Assembly (NCBI RefSeq): GCF_000466425.1
Contig: NZ_KE992155.1
Coordinates: 47,716-111,715, forward strand
Source: Capnocytophaga sp. oral taxon 863 str. F0517
GTDB lineage: Bacteria > Bacteroidota > Bacteroidia > Flavobacteriales > Flavobacteriaceae
DNA length: 64,000 bases
Direction of reading: 5' to 3'
Below, piece by piece: positions 32,843-40,673 of this stretch. The notes under the pieces were generated by a model. It was not told the origin of the DNA and did no database searches. It was given only the letters and a program-made list of their open reading frames with translations. Every line of letters begins with the position of its first letter. Positions within the stretch are counted from its first letter, which is position 1. Made by a program: the position numbers and the translations under genes.

Positions 32843-33613
32843 TTAGTCGTTATCGGCTGTTTGCTCTCTTTTTCCCTTGCTTCTGTCTATATAGACATGG
32901 CAAAATAGATGGTCAATCACAGCTTCTACTTTCATTATCTTTGCCGATAACAGTGTCATTGTATAAGGTTCAGGATTTTCCTTATCCTGCATATACTTGT
33001 CAAAGAACGCAATACATAGAGGTTTGGTTTCCTCAGCATTGATAGCCTTTACTAAGAATTTATTACGAGTTGTGTAGCGCTCATATTTCATCTCCATCTC
33101 AGCAATATAACAATTGACCTTTTCATCTTCTCCATTATCCTTGGTTAAGGTTACTATGTACAAATATTCTTGTTCCTTGAGGGATAACACTTCAAAATAT
33201 CCTTGGTAATGTTGTTCTATGTAGTCCGTGAGGATCTGCATAGCTACTTCTACACTATTAGCATATAGGAAGAAGGTTTGTTTCTTTCCCATTACCTTTG
33301 CTACAGCTACCCATGTGGCAGCACATCCATTGACTAAGGTTGCTTGTCTTTGTATAGTACTGACTTTTACCTCGGTAATATCCCCACTTTGTAGGAAAAA
33401 ATTAATCTCCTCTAAGTTGTGATGGTCTAAGAATGTACCACGGTCAAATATTATCTCTTTTCGTTCTATATTGACTAACTCCCCTGTGCTTTCATCTACA
33501 AAGATCTCAGGCCATTTTCTATAGAGCGTCTCGGCCAAATACTTATCCTTCATCTCAGATAGATTGGAGGTGGTGAGGATCTCCTCCTCAAAACGATTAA
33601 CGGTTTCTTTCAT
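32843..33613 (-). CDS. hypothetical protein
   Basis: The 256-aa protein has an N-terminal helical part, a conserved-looking core (about 90-180) and a C-terminal helix-rich part. I recognise no domain. The Glu/Lys-rich composition suggests an early phage cytosolic protein. It sits between the NinB-like and YopX genes. Confidence 0.55.
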   Translation of the reverse strand: MKETVNRFEEEILTTSNLSEMKDKYLAETLYRKWPEIFVDESTGELVNIERKEIIFDRGTFLDHHNLEEINFFLQSGDITEVKVSTIQRQATLVNGCAATWVAVAKVMGKKQTFFLYANSVEVAMQILTDYIEQHYQGYFEVLSLKEQEYLYIVTLTKDNGEDEKVNCYIAEMEMKYERYTTRNKFLVKAINAEETKPLCIAFFDKYMQDKENPEPYTMTLLSAKIMKVEAVIDHLFCHVYIDRSKGKREQTADND

Positions 33614-33713
33614 TGCTTATTTTACTTTAAATCTTGCTTATTTACTTTTTTGCGTTGGTTTTTAGACAGTTGGGAATGATTTTTTGCCTTGCTTAACGAG
33701 GGGGAAAAATTGC

Positions 33714-34142
33714 TTATTCCTCATCGCTTATTGGTTCAGGCAAATCTAATCCGAAAAAGTCCATACATAGCTGCCTGATTTGCTGTTTAAACTCCTTCTC
33801 CCATTCGTAAGTGGTCAGTTTGGTGCTGCTCTTTGGCACTTTTAACACTTCTCCAGTGGCAGGATTGACACGTTCCTCATAGTTACAAGTTGTCTTTAAT
33901 AGCGTATGCACTTCGTTAGGATTGTATAACTCCCCCCACTCGTTATAGATAGCGGCTTGTATGAGTGGTATCCAGCAAGCCCAATAGAAGGCATTTTGCT
34001 CGTTGCTCCTTTTCTTGCTACGCCTTTCAATAGTAAGATTGATAGGCAAGCCCTCAAAGGAGCCAATCGCACGAGTTACCATTTCTCGGTTACCTACCAG
34101 CTTTCCGTCTTTAACGGTAGTTGGGATAGTTATCTTTTTCAT
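33714..34142 (-). CDS. NinB-like recombination protein
   Basis: The 142-aa protein contains 'INLTIERRSKKRSNEQNAFYWACWIPLIQ', resembling the R-S-x-x-Q-N-x-x-Y/F-W-x signature of NinB (lambda orf) recombination mediators and similar phage proteins. The C-terminal half ('YEWEKEFKQQIRQLCMDF') has the conserved W-E-F pattern. It may aid recombination. Confidence 0.65.
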   Translation of the reverse strand: MKKITIPTTVKDGKLVGNREMVTRAIGSFEGLPINLTIERRSKKRSNEQNAFYWACWIPLIQAAIYNEWGELYNPNEVHTLLKTTCNYEERVNPATGEVLKVPKSSTKLTTYEWEKEFKQQIRQLCMDFFGLDLPEPISDEE

Positions 34143-34144
34143 TG

Positions 34145-34681
34145 TTATTCTTCACTATTTTTATTATAATTTACAAATTCCCAACCTTGTGATATAAGTA
34201 ATTCTATATTCTCTTTCGGTATAAAATCATCATATCTATATATGTCCATGCCAATTGAAACTTTTGTATCAGATATGAATTTTTTTACAGTTTTAATTTT
34301 TTCTGATGTATTTCTCCATTCATTACTTCTTTCCTCATCTTTTTTATCTTCTATAATGCGATGAAATTCTATGACATCTTCATTGTATGGATAGGAATAA
34401 GTATCAAGGAATAAAGTATTTTTATATTTTTCTTTGTTATATTCTACAAATTCATCACTTCCAGGTTTGTCTTTTAAATCTAAATATATTTCAGAAATAT
34501 AAGTGCCTTTATCGTTTTGATATAGAACAAAATGCTTATCGTTATTCACAATGAATTTCATAAGTGTTGTAGTTTTTACACCTAATTCATTTGCAAGGTT
34601 ATTTACGTAAGGTTTTTTATTGAAAGCTACTTTATATAACTCAAACCTATCTCTTACTTCTTTTAAATCTAAAGTCTTCAT
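34145..34681 (-). CDS. hypothetical protein
   Basis: The 178-aa protein starts MKTLDLKEVRDRFELYKVAFNKKP, with an N-terminal helix-turn-like part ('YVNNLANELGVKTTTLMKFI') that could be an HTH-type DNA-binding domain. The rest is charged and helical. A tRNA-like element lies immediately upstream (34698-34747) in its 5' leader. Confidence 0.55.
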   Translation of the reverse strand: MKTLDLKEVRDRFELYKVAFNKKPYVNNLANELGVKTTTLMKFIVNNDKHFVLYQNDKGTYISEIYLDLKDKPGSDEFVEYNKEKYKNTLFLDTYSYPYNEDVIEFHRIIEDKKDEERSNEWRNTSEKIKTVKKFISDTKVSIGMDIYRYDDFIPKENIELLISQGWEFVNYNKNSEE

Positions 34682-34697
34682 TTTGTCTTTAATTTTG

Positions 34698-34747
34698 AAA
34701 GCAAGGCAGGACTCGAACCTGCTACTATCCCGATTGATACTTGCTTT
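34698..34747 (-). other. tRNA-like element without anticodon arm
   Basis: Read on the minus strand, AAAGCAAG (34747-34740) pairs perfectly with CTTGCTTT (34705-34698), an acceptor-like stem of 8 bp. A canonical T-arm lies next to it: GCAGG-TTCGAGT-CCTGC, where TTCGAGT has the T-loop pattern. Between them, 17 nt with TATC/GATA form a small D-arm-like hairpin. Total 50 nt, too short for D and anticodon arms. It fills the spacer between a lipoprotein gene and the 34681 gene, so RNase P/Z-type processing of the polycistronic mRNA is possible. Confidence 0.75.
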
Positions 34748-34755
34748 TTGTTATA

Positions 34756-35538
34756 CTAATTACCTAATATTACGGGCGTTCTGCCATCTGTGATGATTAC
34801 TTTATTAGAAGTCTTGCCTAACATCTCAATATATTGCTGCATTAGGATTTCCTTTGTAAGCCCTACCGATTGGACTTTGTTTGTTTCGGCATCTATCTTT
34901 GCCTTTTCTAACAACATTCTTGAGGTCTCTAACTCATTCTTTACCCTGTTAGCCTCTTGTATAGCCTTATTCCTGTCTTCTACGGCTTTCAGCATTGAAG
35001 CAGGAGGTTTAAGCCCTGATGTAAGAGTAGTAAGGTCAAAGAATTTCGTTTTAAACTCCTCTTTCAATCTTTTTTGTACTGATAGTTCAAACTTTCCTAA
35101 GTTATTCATAAGGCTGTCAGTAGTGTAGTTCCTCGCTTCCTCACGATAGGCATCTGTAACGCGCTTGTTAAGTACATTCGCTTCTACATTGTCAAAGAAG
35201 GTTTCAGGGTCTTGTATTCGGTAGTTCTTGTAGTTGAACACAATCTCAGCACCTTTGCCACGAATAGGCGTATAAGTGTAGGAAGGATCTACCGTGAATA
35301 CCCCTGCATCTTTTGCTGTGATTTCCACCACATCAGGGTCGCCTGCTTGCTCCCACATGGGTACCTGATACAGCTCACTACCTGGGCCTAACATCCCTTG
35401 TGCCCCTGTTACGATTTTGAACGAATTGATACCATTTCGTCCGTACTCTGTCATTAGAACCCCTTCATAGTTGGGTTCAGGTCTGTTACAACCTACCAAG
35501 GAGGCTATAACACTGAAAAGAAAAATCATCTTTTTCAT
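34756..35538 (-). CDS. SPFH/prohibitin-like lipoprotein
   Basis: The 260-aa protein begins with a lipoprotein signal, lipobox L-V-G-C (Cys17). An SPFH/band-7-like domain follows, about residues 30-200 ('DVVEITAKDAGVFTVDPSYTY', then 'EEARNYTTDSLM...LSVQKRLKEEF'), then a coiled coil (about 185-225, 'ELETSRMLLEKAKIDAE'). A tail ends in 'KVIITDGRTPVILGN'. SPFH proteins form membrane rings. Here the lipid anchor suggests an outer-membrane or periplasmic location. A superinfection-exclusion role is plausible but untested. Confidence 0.8.
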   Translation of the reverse strand: MKKMIFLFSVIASLVGCNRPEPNYEGVLMTEYGRNGINSFKIVTGAQGMLGPGSELYQVPMWEQAGDPDVVEITAKDAGVFTVDPSYTYTPIRGKGAEIVFNYKNYRIQDPETFFDNVEANVLNKRVTDAYREEARNYTTDSLMNNLGKFELSVQKRLKEEFKTKFFDLTTLTSGLKPPASMLKAVEDRNKAIQEANRVKNELETSRMLLEKAKIDAETNKVQSVGLTKEILMQQYIEMLGKTSNKVIITDGRTPVILGN

Positions 35539-35555
35539 TTGATATAAAAATTAAA

Positions 35556-35729
35556 TTAGTTACTGAAAAACTTGTTGTAAGGAAAAGCAATCAGTATAAG
35601 AATTGCTACAAGTAACCCTACAATCCATAAGTAAGGGAGTTCACTCCTGAATAATACCATTATTCCGTATGTCAATAACACTAACAGAATAATGAATGCT
35701 AATGCTCGTATCGCTATTTTTCTCATCAT
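35556..35729 (-). CDS. 57-aa two-transmembrane peptide
   Basis: ATG at 35729, overlapping the previous gene's TGA (ATGATGA), runs to TAA at 35556. The peptide, MMRKIAIRALAFIILL..., has two hydrophobic helices (about residues 8-27 and 34-49) separated by 'FRSELP'. It precedes the SPFH lipoprotein by 17 bp, so the two may form a membrane complex. Confidence 0.7.
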   Translation of the reverse strand: MMRKIAIRALAFIILLVLLTYGIMVLFRSELPYLWIVGLLVAILILIAFPYNKFFSN

Positions 35730-36292
35730 AATAAAGGTTTTGCCATCTCTAAGAGTTCTTTTTGTTCTTCAAAGAATCTGTTTCTTATTTCTTTTGATTT
35801 AAATGCTAAAGTCCTTTTAGAACTATAGTTTTCATCGCATCGAATCTCTTCATTTACTATGAGTATTACAGATTTTGTTGTACTATCATCTTTCCAATCA
35901 GGTTTCCAACCATCATTGTAATAGTCTCTAAGGATAACAAGTTTTCTAAGGGCTTCAAGAGCTATATACATCTCAGTAGAAGTGTAGGTTTTATCATCCC
36001 TAATTAAAGTATTATAATATTTATTGCTTTTTAACCAATCTAAAGCCTCCTCAAAAGTTGGTACAGGTGCTTTTTGCTCAAAGCCTTCAATTCTGTAGGG
36101 AGATGTTGATAATGTCCTTATCTGATTTCTTCCTCTACAACCTTCAGCTGTATAATAACGAACACAACTACCAAATTTCACTGTGATTGGATGAGGAGAT
36201 ATATCTAAGTTCACATCTAATACTTCTCCTTTTACATCTGGTTCGTATATTTGGTCATAGACCTTCATTCCTTTTCTAAATACTGTTTTCAT
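35726..36292 (-). CDS. hypothetical protein
   Basis: The 188-aa protein starts MKTVFRKGMKVYDQIYEPDVKGEVLD, an SH3-like beta opening, and includes 'FEEALDWLKSNKYYNTLIRDD' and 'YIALEALRKLVILRDYYNDGW'. The latter repeats are known from early phage proteins, but the family is not recognised. The start of the two-TM peptide overlaps its stop. Confidence 0.55.
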   Translation of the reverse strand: MKTVFRKGMKVYDQIYEPDVKGEVLDVNLDISPHPITVKFGSCVRYYTAEGCRGRNQIRTLSTSPYRIEGFEQKAPVPTFEEALDWLKSNKYYNTLIRDDKTYTSTEMYIALEALRKLVILRDYYNDGWKPDWKDDSTTKSVILIVNEEIRCDENYSSKRTLAFKSKEIRNRFFEEQKELLEMAKPLL

Positions 36293-36297
36293 TATTT

Positions 36298-36489
36298 TTA
36301 ATCTTCTAATTCACTTATCAAATCCGTGTAATAATCTATCTCATCTTCGATTTCTTCGATTTGTTCTCTTAACTCACTGGTATCTTCCCCGTCTCTTTCC
36401 CTATATCTTATTTCATCATAGATATATCTTTGGGTTTGCTCAAGCTCCTCTTTTAGGCTCTTGTAGCTATTTAATTCTGTTTTTCTCAT
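36298..36489 (-). CDS. small coiled-coil protein
   Basis: The 63-aa protein is strongly helical, rich in Glu/Arg, with heptad-like spacing ('LREQIEEIEDEIDYYTDLISELED'). No domain is recognised. It is packed 2 bp from the upstream MBL gene and 5 bp from the next gene. Confidence 0.55.
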   Translation of the reverse strand: MRKTELNSYKSLKEELEQTQRYIYDEIRYRERDGEDTSELREQIEEIEDEIDYYTDLISELED

Positions 36490-36491
36490 TG

Positions 36492-37136
36492 TTATTTAAT
36501 TTTACTATAAAAACTTCTACTCTTATGCAGTTCTAACACTTCACTGCTTTTCTTTCTGTTCGCCTCAATAAACGCCCTTGCCTGTTGTATGCTAAGGTGG
36601 GTATTGATATTGCCGTAAGCGTGGGTATATTCTCCGTTGGCTCGTGCTTCCTCTATTGCTTCTTGTATGTACTCCTCGCAATAGTTATGCTCAATAGCAT
36701 AGAGGTCGTAACCTTTAGCGCTGATACCTTCCAAATGTACTGTATCAGTAGCGTGGAATATCTTTTGTCCGTTGGGGAGGAATATCCGCCAACCAAAATT
36801 AGGTACATCGTGGTACAGCTTTACAGGTGACACCCTGAACGCTCCATAATCGTATATCTTACCCACTTGCAATACATCTATATTCTTGATACATGGTAAT
36901 TCTTCTAAGAGGAAATCACCGCAAGCCACCCGCAAGGTTGGTCTTTCAGCTTGTAACCGCTGCAAAGTGCGTATTTTCAAGTGATCGCTGTGCTTATGGG
37001 TAAGGAGTACAATTTTCAAAGAACGTTTGACTGCTTCTAAGGCTTTGAAGGAAACGCCGCAATCTACCATTATTGCATTGTTGTATATCACGGCGTTACC
37101 CTCGCTACCTGAACTAATGACTTTTGCTATTCCCAT
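36492..37136 (-). CDS. metallo-beta-lactamase-fold hydrolase
   Basis: The 214-aa protein has 'SGSEGNAVIYNNAIMVDCGVS' and the H-x-H-x-D-H motif 'LTHKHSDHLK' (about residues 45-54), with 'HDVPNFGWRIFLPNG' and 'FHATDT' as later ligands. This resembles the MBL-type hydrolases beside RecT/recombination genes in phages. It may process nucleic acid or nucleotides. Confidence 0.88.
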   Translation of the reverse strand: MGIAKVISSGSEGNAVIYNNAIMVDCGVSFKALEAVKRSLKIVLLTHKHSDHLKIRTLQRLQAERPTLRVACGDFLLEELPCIKNIDVLQVGKIYDYGAFRVSPVKLYHDVPNFGWRIFLPNGQKIFHATDTVHLEGISAKGYDLYAIEHNYCEEYIQEAIEEARANGEYTHAYGNINTHLSIQQARAFIEANRKKSSEVLELHKSRSFYSKIK

Positions 37137-37345
37137 TTATTTTCTGTTAGGTTATATACCCCTCGTGGGAAGTATCTCATTTCAGGGCGTTCATCATATT
37201 CAAAAGCCCACTCTAAGCCAAAATACTCAACCATTACATCTCTTGGATTTTCGGCTGTTATCTTAATCACACAATCACGGTCTAAGGTTTGTCCATTAAG
37301 ACGATATACGTGTGATTGTCCTAATGTGAAATAACTTGTTATCAT
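37127..37345 (-). CDS. hypothetical protein
   Basis: The 72-aa protein is beta-rich ('YRLNGQTLDRDCVIKITAENPRDVMVEYFG'), no domain recognised. It overlaps the MBL-fold gene by 10 bp and follows the recT gene by 2 bp. Confidence 0.55.
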   Translation of the reverse strand: MITSYFTLGQSHVYRLNGQTLDRDCVIKITAENPRDVMVEYFGLEWAFEYDERPEMRYFPRGVYNLTENKWE

Positions 37346-37347
37346 AC

Positions 37348-38208
37348 TTATAGGTTTTTAAAATCAACTTGCTTAGGACTTTCCGAAGGTGCTGGGGCGG
37401 GAGCTGTTGGCTCTTCTTGAGCAACAATCTCGGTAGGTTCACTTTGTTCAATAATAACAGCATCTTGTACATACCTACCTGCTTGTGGGTTATCTATATA
37501 ACGCCCCTCGCTATCTGCTTGGTCTCTCTCTATAGCGTTCTGCATTTCCACGGATAACACCCCGTAGCGATTAAGTAGGAGCTTGAGGACTGTTTTCTTT
37601 GCCATGGCATCAAACTCATTTCTCCATACCCCTTTGAACTCTCCAGTCTTTTTATCTATCCCACTTTGTGAGTACTTACTTACGTGTGCCTGCACCTGCT
37701 CAAGGCTCATATATAAGGACTGTTGAAACCCATTTTGTAACTCGATATAGGCCAAATAGCCTATAACTTTGCCTTCAGGGTTTTCACCCAAAAATTCAGT
37801 GTGTCCAGTGAACTTGTTGCGCTTAATCTCGCCTTCTCGCACCTCGCAGGTGTTAATGGTTCTGTATTGACCGCTTCGGATAGCTAACTGAATAAAACCC
37901 TTATATCCCATTTGAAATTGGGGGTGTACTTCTTGGGTCTTCCAATCCTTGTAAGCGATAACATACGCATACCCTAAGTTTTTGTTAAGTGGGAGGTTAA
38001 GGGCTGTGGCATTCATGGCACACTTCATCAGCTCTGTATTATCACATTGTAACAGCTCTTTGTTGCTATCTGAAAGGGCTAAGAGGTTGGATACAAATTC
38101 TGATTTTCTTGACCCTAATGTCTTTGTTAGGAAATCGGCTGTGGCTTTTTGATTAAGGAAATTACCTAATGTTAAGCCCTTTTCTGTGGTGGTTACTGCT
38201 GTACTCAT
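37348..38208 (-). CDS. recT: RecT-family single-strand annealing protein
   Basis: The 286-aa protein contains the RecT-core features: 'LLQCDNTELMKCAMNATALNLPLNKNLGYAYVIAYK' and 'PQFQMGYKGFIQLAIRSGQYRTINTCEVREGE', then 'GYLAYIELQNGFQQSLYMSLEQVQAHVSKYSQS' and 'WRNEFDAMAKKTVLKLLLNRYG'. It anneals complementary strands during phage recombination and replication. The C-terminal 50 residues are Glu/Ala/Pro-rich. It overlaps the next gene by one base. Confidence 0.95.
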   Translation of the reverse strand: MSTAVTTTEKGLTLGNFLNQKATADFLTKTLGSRKSEFVSNLLALSDSNKELLQCDNTELMKCAMNATALNLPLNKNLGYAYVIAYKDWKTQEVHPQFQMGYKGFIQLAIRSGQYRTINTCEVREGEIKRNKFTGHTEFLGENPEGKVIGYLAYIELQNGFQQSLYMSLEQVQAHVSKYSQSGIDKKTGEFKGVWRNEFDAMAKKTVLKLLLNRYGVLSVEMQNAIERDQADSEGRYIDNPQAGRYVQDAVIIEQSEPTEIVAQEEPTAPAPAPSESPKQVDFKNL

Positions 38209-39098
38209 TATTCTATGATTTTAATGTTATTACTAAGGATATATGCTTTCAAGGCTCTGAGTTGCTCCATGGTACCTTGTACGGTGAAACTGGTTACTAT
38301 CAAGTCGGGTGTTACTTCTTGAACAGCTGGCACCACTTCATTTTTCACTATTCGTTCTTCACTTTTCACCTCTTCAGGTGCTTGCAAAGGAGCCACTTCT
38401 TTTGCCCTTGCCTCGGCTGCTAACCTTGCTTGCTCGGCTCGTGCCTTTTGTACTTCAAGGCGTTGTAGTTCAGCTTCTCGTTGTTGTTTGCGATACTTTG
38501 CGTTGTTTATCGCAGTCATTACATCAAGGGTTTGCTTGTAGTCTGTTAGAATCTCCGCCTTATACTCATCAGGATCATTAAGGCTTTCAATCATTGCAAG
38601 GCTTTTAACCACATTGTCAATATTGGTATTTACGATGTCTTTCAAGCTCTTGTCACTATCATTTAATCTTATGTTCAAGCAAAGCCTTTCAAAAGGGAGG
38701 AAGTCAATGTTATTCGCCTGGCATAACTCTGTAAAATAAGCCCTGATACGTGCTTCTTTGTCGGCCTTCAAACGCCTATCGAACTCATCTATTTTCACCT
38801 TAAGAATGCCATCGGCTTTCTCATATTTTACCTTGATAAAGGTATTATACGCTTTTTCAAAAGCCTCGTAAGGTGCTACTACTTGCTCTTTGATGCGTTT
38901 GCGCTGCTCTTCAAAGTTATCCAACTCTTTATTGAGCATTGCCCTGGTGTCCTTAACGGCTTTTTTGGTGCCCTCTGTTACGAGTTGCTTATCCAAGTCA
39001 AGCGCTGCGATACGCTTGTCAATCTCTTGCCCCACGCTTTCTAATCGTTCATAGACGATCACTGGCAATTGTTGTACTGTGATTAAATTCTCATTCAT
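38208..39098 (-). CDS. DUF1351-like phage protein (probable recombination partner)
   Basis: The 296-aa protein starts 'MNENLITVQQLPVIVYERLESVG', with a conserved core (about 60-190: 'LNKELDNFEEQRKRIKEQVVAPYEAFEKAYNTFIK') like DUF1351. This is found beside RecT/RecE-type recombination genes. The C-terminal part is Ala/Glu/Arg-rich coiled coil. It may be the nuclease or a regulatory partner; motifs for the nuclease are not obvious. Confidence 0.75.
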   Translation of the reverse strand: MNENLITVQQLPVIVYERLESVGQEIDKRIAALDLDKQLVTEGTKKAVKDTRAMLNKELDNFEEQRKRIKEQVVAPYEAFEKAYNTFIKVKYEKADGILKVKIDEFDRRLKADKEARIRAYFTELCQANNIDFLPFERLCLNIRLNDSDKSLKDIVNTNIDNVVKSLAMIESLNDPDEYKAEILTDYKQTLDVMTAINNAKYRKQQREAELQRLEVQKARAEQARLAAEARAKEVAPLQAPEEVKSEERIVKNEVVPAVQEVTPDLIVTSFTVQGTMEQLRALKAYILSNNIKIIE

Positions 39099-39121
39099 TT
39101 TTAATAAATTTTATTTGTTAC

Positions 39122-39373
39122 TTATTCTTCATACTGGCTTAGTCTCTCACGAAATTCATAAGCTATATTCTGCCTTGCTACATCTATATGCTTGATGTAG
39201 TCGTTAATAGGTACTTCACGGGTTACTTGGCTATCAATAGGGAGGGCTAAAAACCCTATCACCCTATCGCTGTCAGCCCCAAAGCCCCATATAAATCGTT
39301 CATCTATTCTGTCAATTTGTACGAGCCAATCGCCTATCTCATAGCATTTGCCCTTTTCTACTGCTGTTTTCAT
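39122..39373 (-). CDS. hypothetical protein
   Basis: The 83-aa protein (start at MKTAVEKGKCYEIGDW; a start three codons earlier also overlaps the previous stop) has a beta-rich, SH3-like opening. No domain is recognised. Confidence 0.55.
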   Translation of the reverse strand: MKTAVEKGKCYEIGDWLVQIDRIDERFIWGFGADSDRVIGFLALPIDSQVTREVPINDYIKHIDVARQNIAYEFRERLSQYEE

Positions 39374-39375
39374 AA

Positions 39376-39759
39376 TTACCATGTATAAGATGTTGCATAA
39401 TCGGGATACAGACCCTCTGTATCGTAAAACTCGTATTCTTCATTAGCACGCTCTGTAAGTGCCTTGGTTAGTGCTGCTTCTTGCTCGGTGGTCAATTGCA
39501 CTTCTTGAAAATTAACCTCTACCTTGTTGATAGTAACCTCGTGGTTACTCTCATAATCGCGACCCTTATAATCAAGAGTAACATCATAGGTCACACTGCA
39601 ATACCAATCGTCCTCATACTCTGTATATGTGGTAAATTCACATTCAAAAGAGCGGCCTTTATCTTCATGTATATTCAAGTAGTCATAACCTTGATAGGTA
39701 GGATCACCATACACTTCTTTTGTAAGTCGTGCAAACTCAAAGGGGCTGATTGTTCTCAT
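39376..39759 (-). CDS. hypothetical protein
   Basis: The 127-aa protein is Asp/Glu/Tyr-rich, with a beta-hairpin-like core ('WYCSVTYDVTLDYKGRDYESNHEVTINKVEVNF') followed by a helix with 'TTEQEAALTKALTERANEEYEF'. Function is unknown. Confidence 0.55.
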   Translation of the reverse strand: MRTISPFEFARLTKEVYGDPTYQGYDYLNIHEDKGRSFECEFTTYTEYEDDWYCSVTYDVTLDYKGRDYESNHEVTINKVEVNFQEVQLTTEQEAALTKALTERANEEYEFYDTEGLYPDYATSYTW

Positions 39760-39971
39760 TTTAATACGTATCTAAGTTGTGATTTTTTAAGGAGTTCTTG
39801 TAAGATGTGTAGTGCCAAGCAGTCATTATATTGCTCTTTCTGCTCGTAGTTTAGCTCACTGTAACGGCGCTTTTTGTAGCACAAGTAGCCATTAATCACC
39901 TGTAGTTCTGTGTCTTGCACTTTTTTTGACTTTTGCTTGCAAGAGAATAATTTTTGTAGTAATTTTGCCAT
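39756..39971 (-). CDS. small basic hypothetical protein
   Basis: The 71-aa protein (start at MAKLLQKLFSCKQKSKK, 39971; a longer frame to 39998 is less likely) is basic with helical tendency. Overlap of 4 bp with the next gene shows coupling. Confidence 0.5.
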   Translation of the reverse strand: MAKLLQKLFSCKQKSKKVQDTELQVINGYLCYKKRRYSELNYEQKEQYNDCLALHILQELLKKSQLRYVLK

Positions 39972-40025
39972 GTTAAAAATTTTGTTTGTTATACACATGC
40001 CTCGCCTGCCAGCGGGGCTTTTTTG

Positions 40026-40262
40026 TTAGCTGTTTTGCCTTGCTTTTTCAAATTCAGCGTAAAATTGTGTCGCATACTCTGATATATCAACGGGTTCTTT
40101 CAGTTTGATTGAAGACTTGCCCCCTTCCACAAGGGCAAGTTCTTCGTTAAGGCTAATAATCTCGCTTGCCAAATCTCTAACAGCACCCTCTAAGGATAAC
40201 TTGAGCAATGTTACTCGCTCTAATTTTCTTTTGAGGTGTCTTTTCAGCTCGGTATTATTCAT
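40026..40262 (-). CDS. small coiled-coil protein
   Basis: The 78-aa protein has a heptad-like region ('KLSLEGAVRDLASEIISLNEELAL', about residues 20-43). No known domain is seen. It is in the early operon near its promoter. Confidence 0.5.
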   Translation of the reverse strand: MNNTELKRHLKRKLERVTLLKLSLEGAVRDLASEIISLNEELALVEGGKSSIKLKEPVDISEYATQFYAEFEKARQNS

Positions 40263-40268
40263 GATTAA

Positions 40269-40499
40269 TTATTCTACTTTTACATCTTCTGTTGAATATC
40301 CATAACTCTCATACAAAGGCATTAGTCTTACATTGAGTAATGTATCACTTCTACGCCTTGCAGAATTTTGTACAGCTATCTGTGTCTTATCCATTTCAAG
40401 GGCTATTTGAAGGCTTAACTTATTATTAGATAGTATCTCTTCTGCGATAGCCTCAGAGAGCTTGCCCGTAACTTTGTGCCTTTTTTTTACTTTATTCAT
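40269..40499 (-). CDS. small regulatory-like protein, first gene of early operon
   Basis: The 76-aa, basic N-terminus (MNKVKKRHKVTGKLSEAIAEEI) looks DNA-binding, possibly excisionase-like. It is the first gene behind the early promoter (minus -7 box at 40579-40572). I cannot assign a family. Confidence 0.55.
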   Translation of the reverse strand: MNKVKKRHKVTGKLSEAIAEEILSNNKLSLQIALEMDKTQIAVQNSARRRSDTLLNVRLMPLYESYGYSTEDVKVE

Positions 40500-40613
40500 T
40501 GTTGTTTACATTTTTATTATTATCTTTGTATCGTAAAAATGTAGAACATTTGTTGTTACATTTCGACAGTGCAAAATTAGAACATTTCTCTGTAAAAACA
40601 AAATGTTTTACAG
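40499..40613. promoter_or_regulatory. divergent lysogeny/early promoters with operator repeats
   Basis: Plus strand: TTG 40499-40501, 19-bp spacer, TATCTTTG 40521-40528 (reads the nuclease and repressor genes). Minus strand: TTG (40601-40599), 19-bp spacer, TAATTTTG (40579-40572), reading the early operon. CTGTAAAA (40590-40597) and TTTTACAG (40606-40613) are inverted repeats straddling the minus -33 box; TAGAACATTT occurs at 40542-40551 and 40578-40587, the latter covering the minus -7 box. This is a good operator for the S24 repressor. Confidence 0.8.
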
Positions 40614-40673
40614 AAAATTTCTCTGTGATTAGTGTTAAAGTTTATAAGTGATTGATTTTTAAATAATTGTAAA

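Noticed and set aside
33622..33714. Short Lys/Asn-rich frame ending at 33622 (SKAKNHSQLSKNQRKKVNK-like)
   Set aside because: It looks like small phage peptides but has no ATG, GTG or TTG start after its upstream stop; possibly a decayed gene, not called.
40000..40025. GCCTCGCC...GCGGGGC hairpin with T6 on the plus strand
   Set aside because: Its T-run faces the plus strand where no transcript ends, so it is not called a terminator of the minus-strand operon; it may just be part of a leader.
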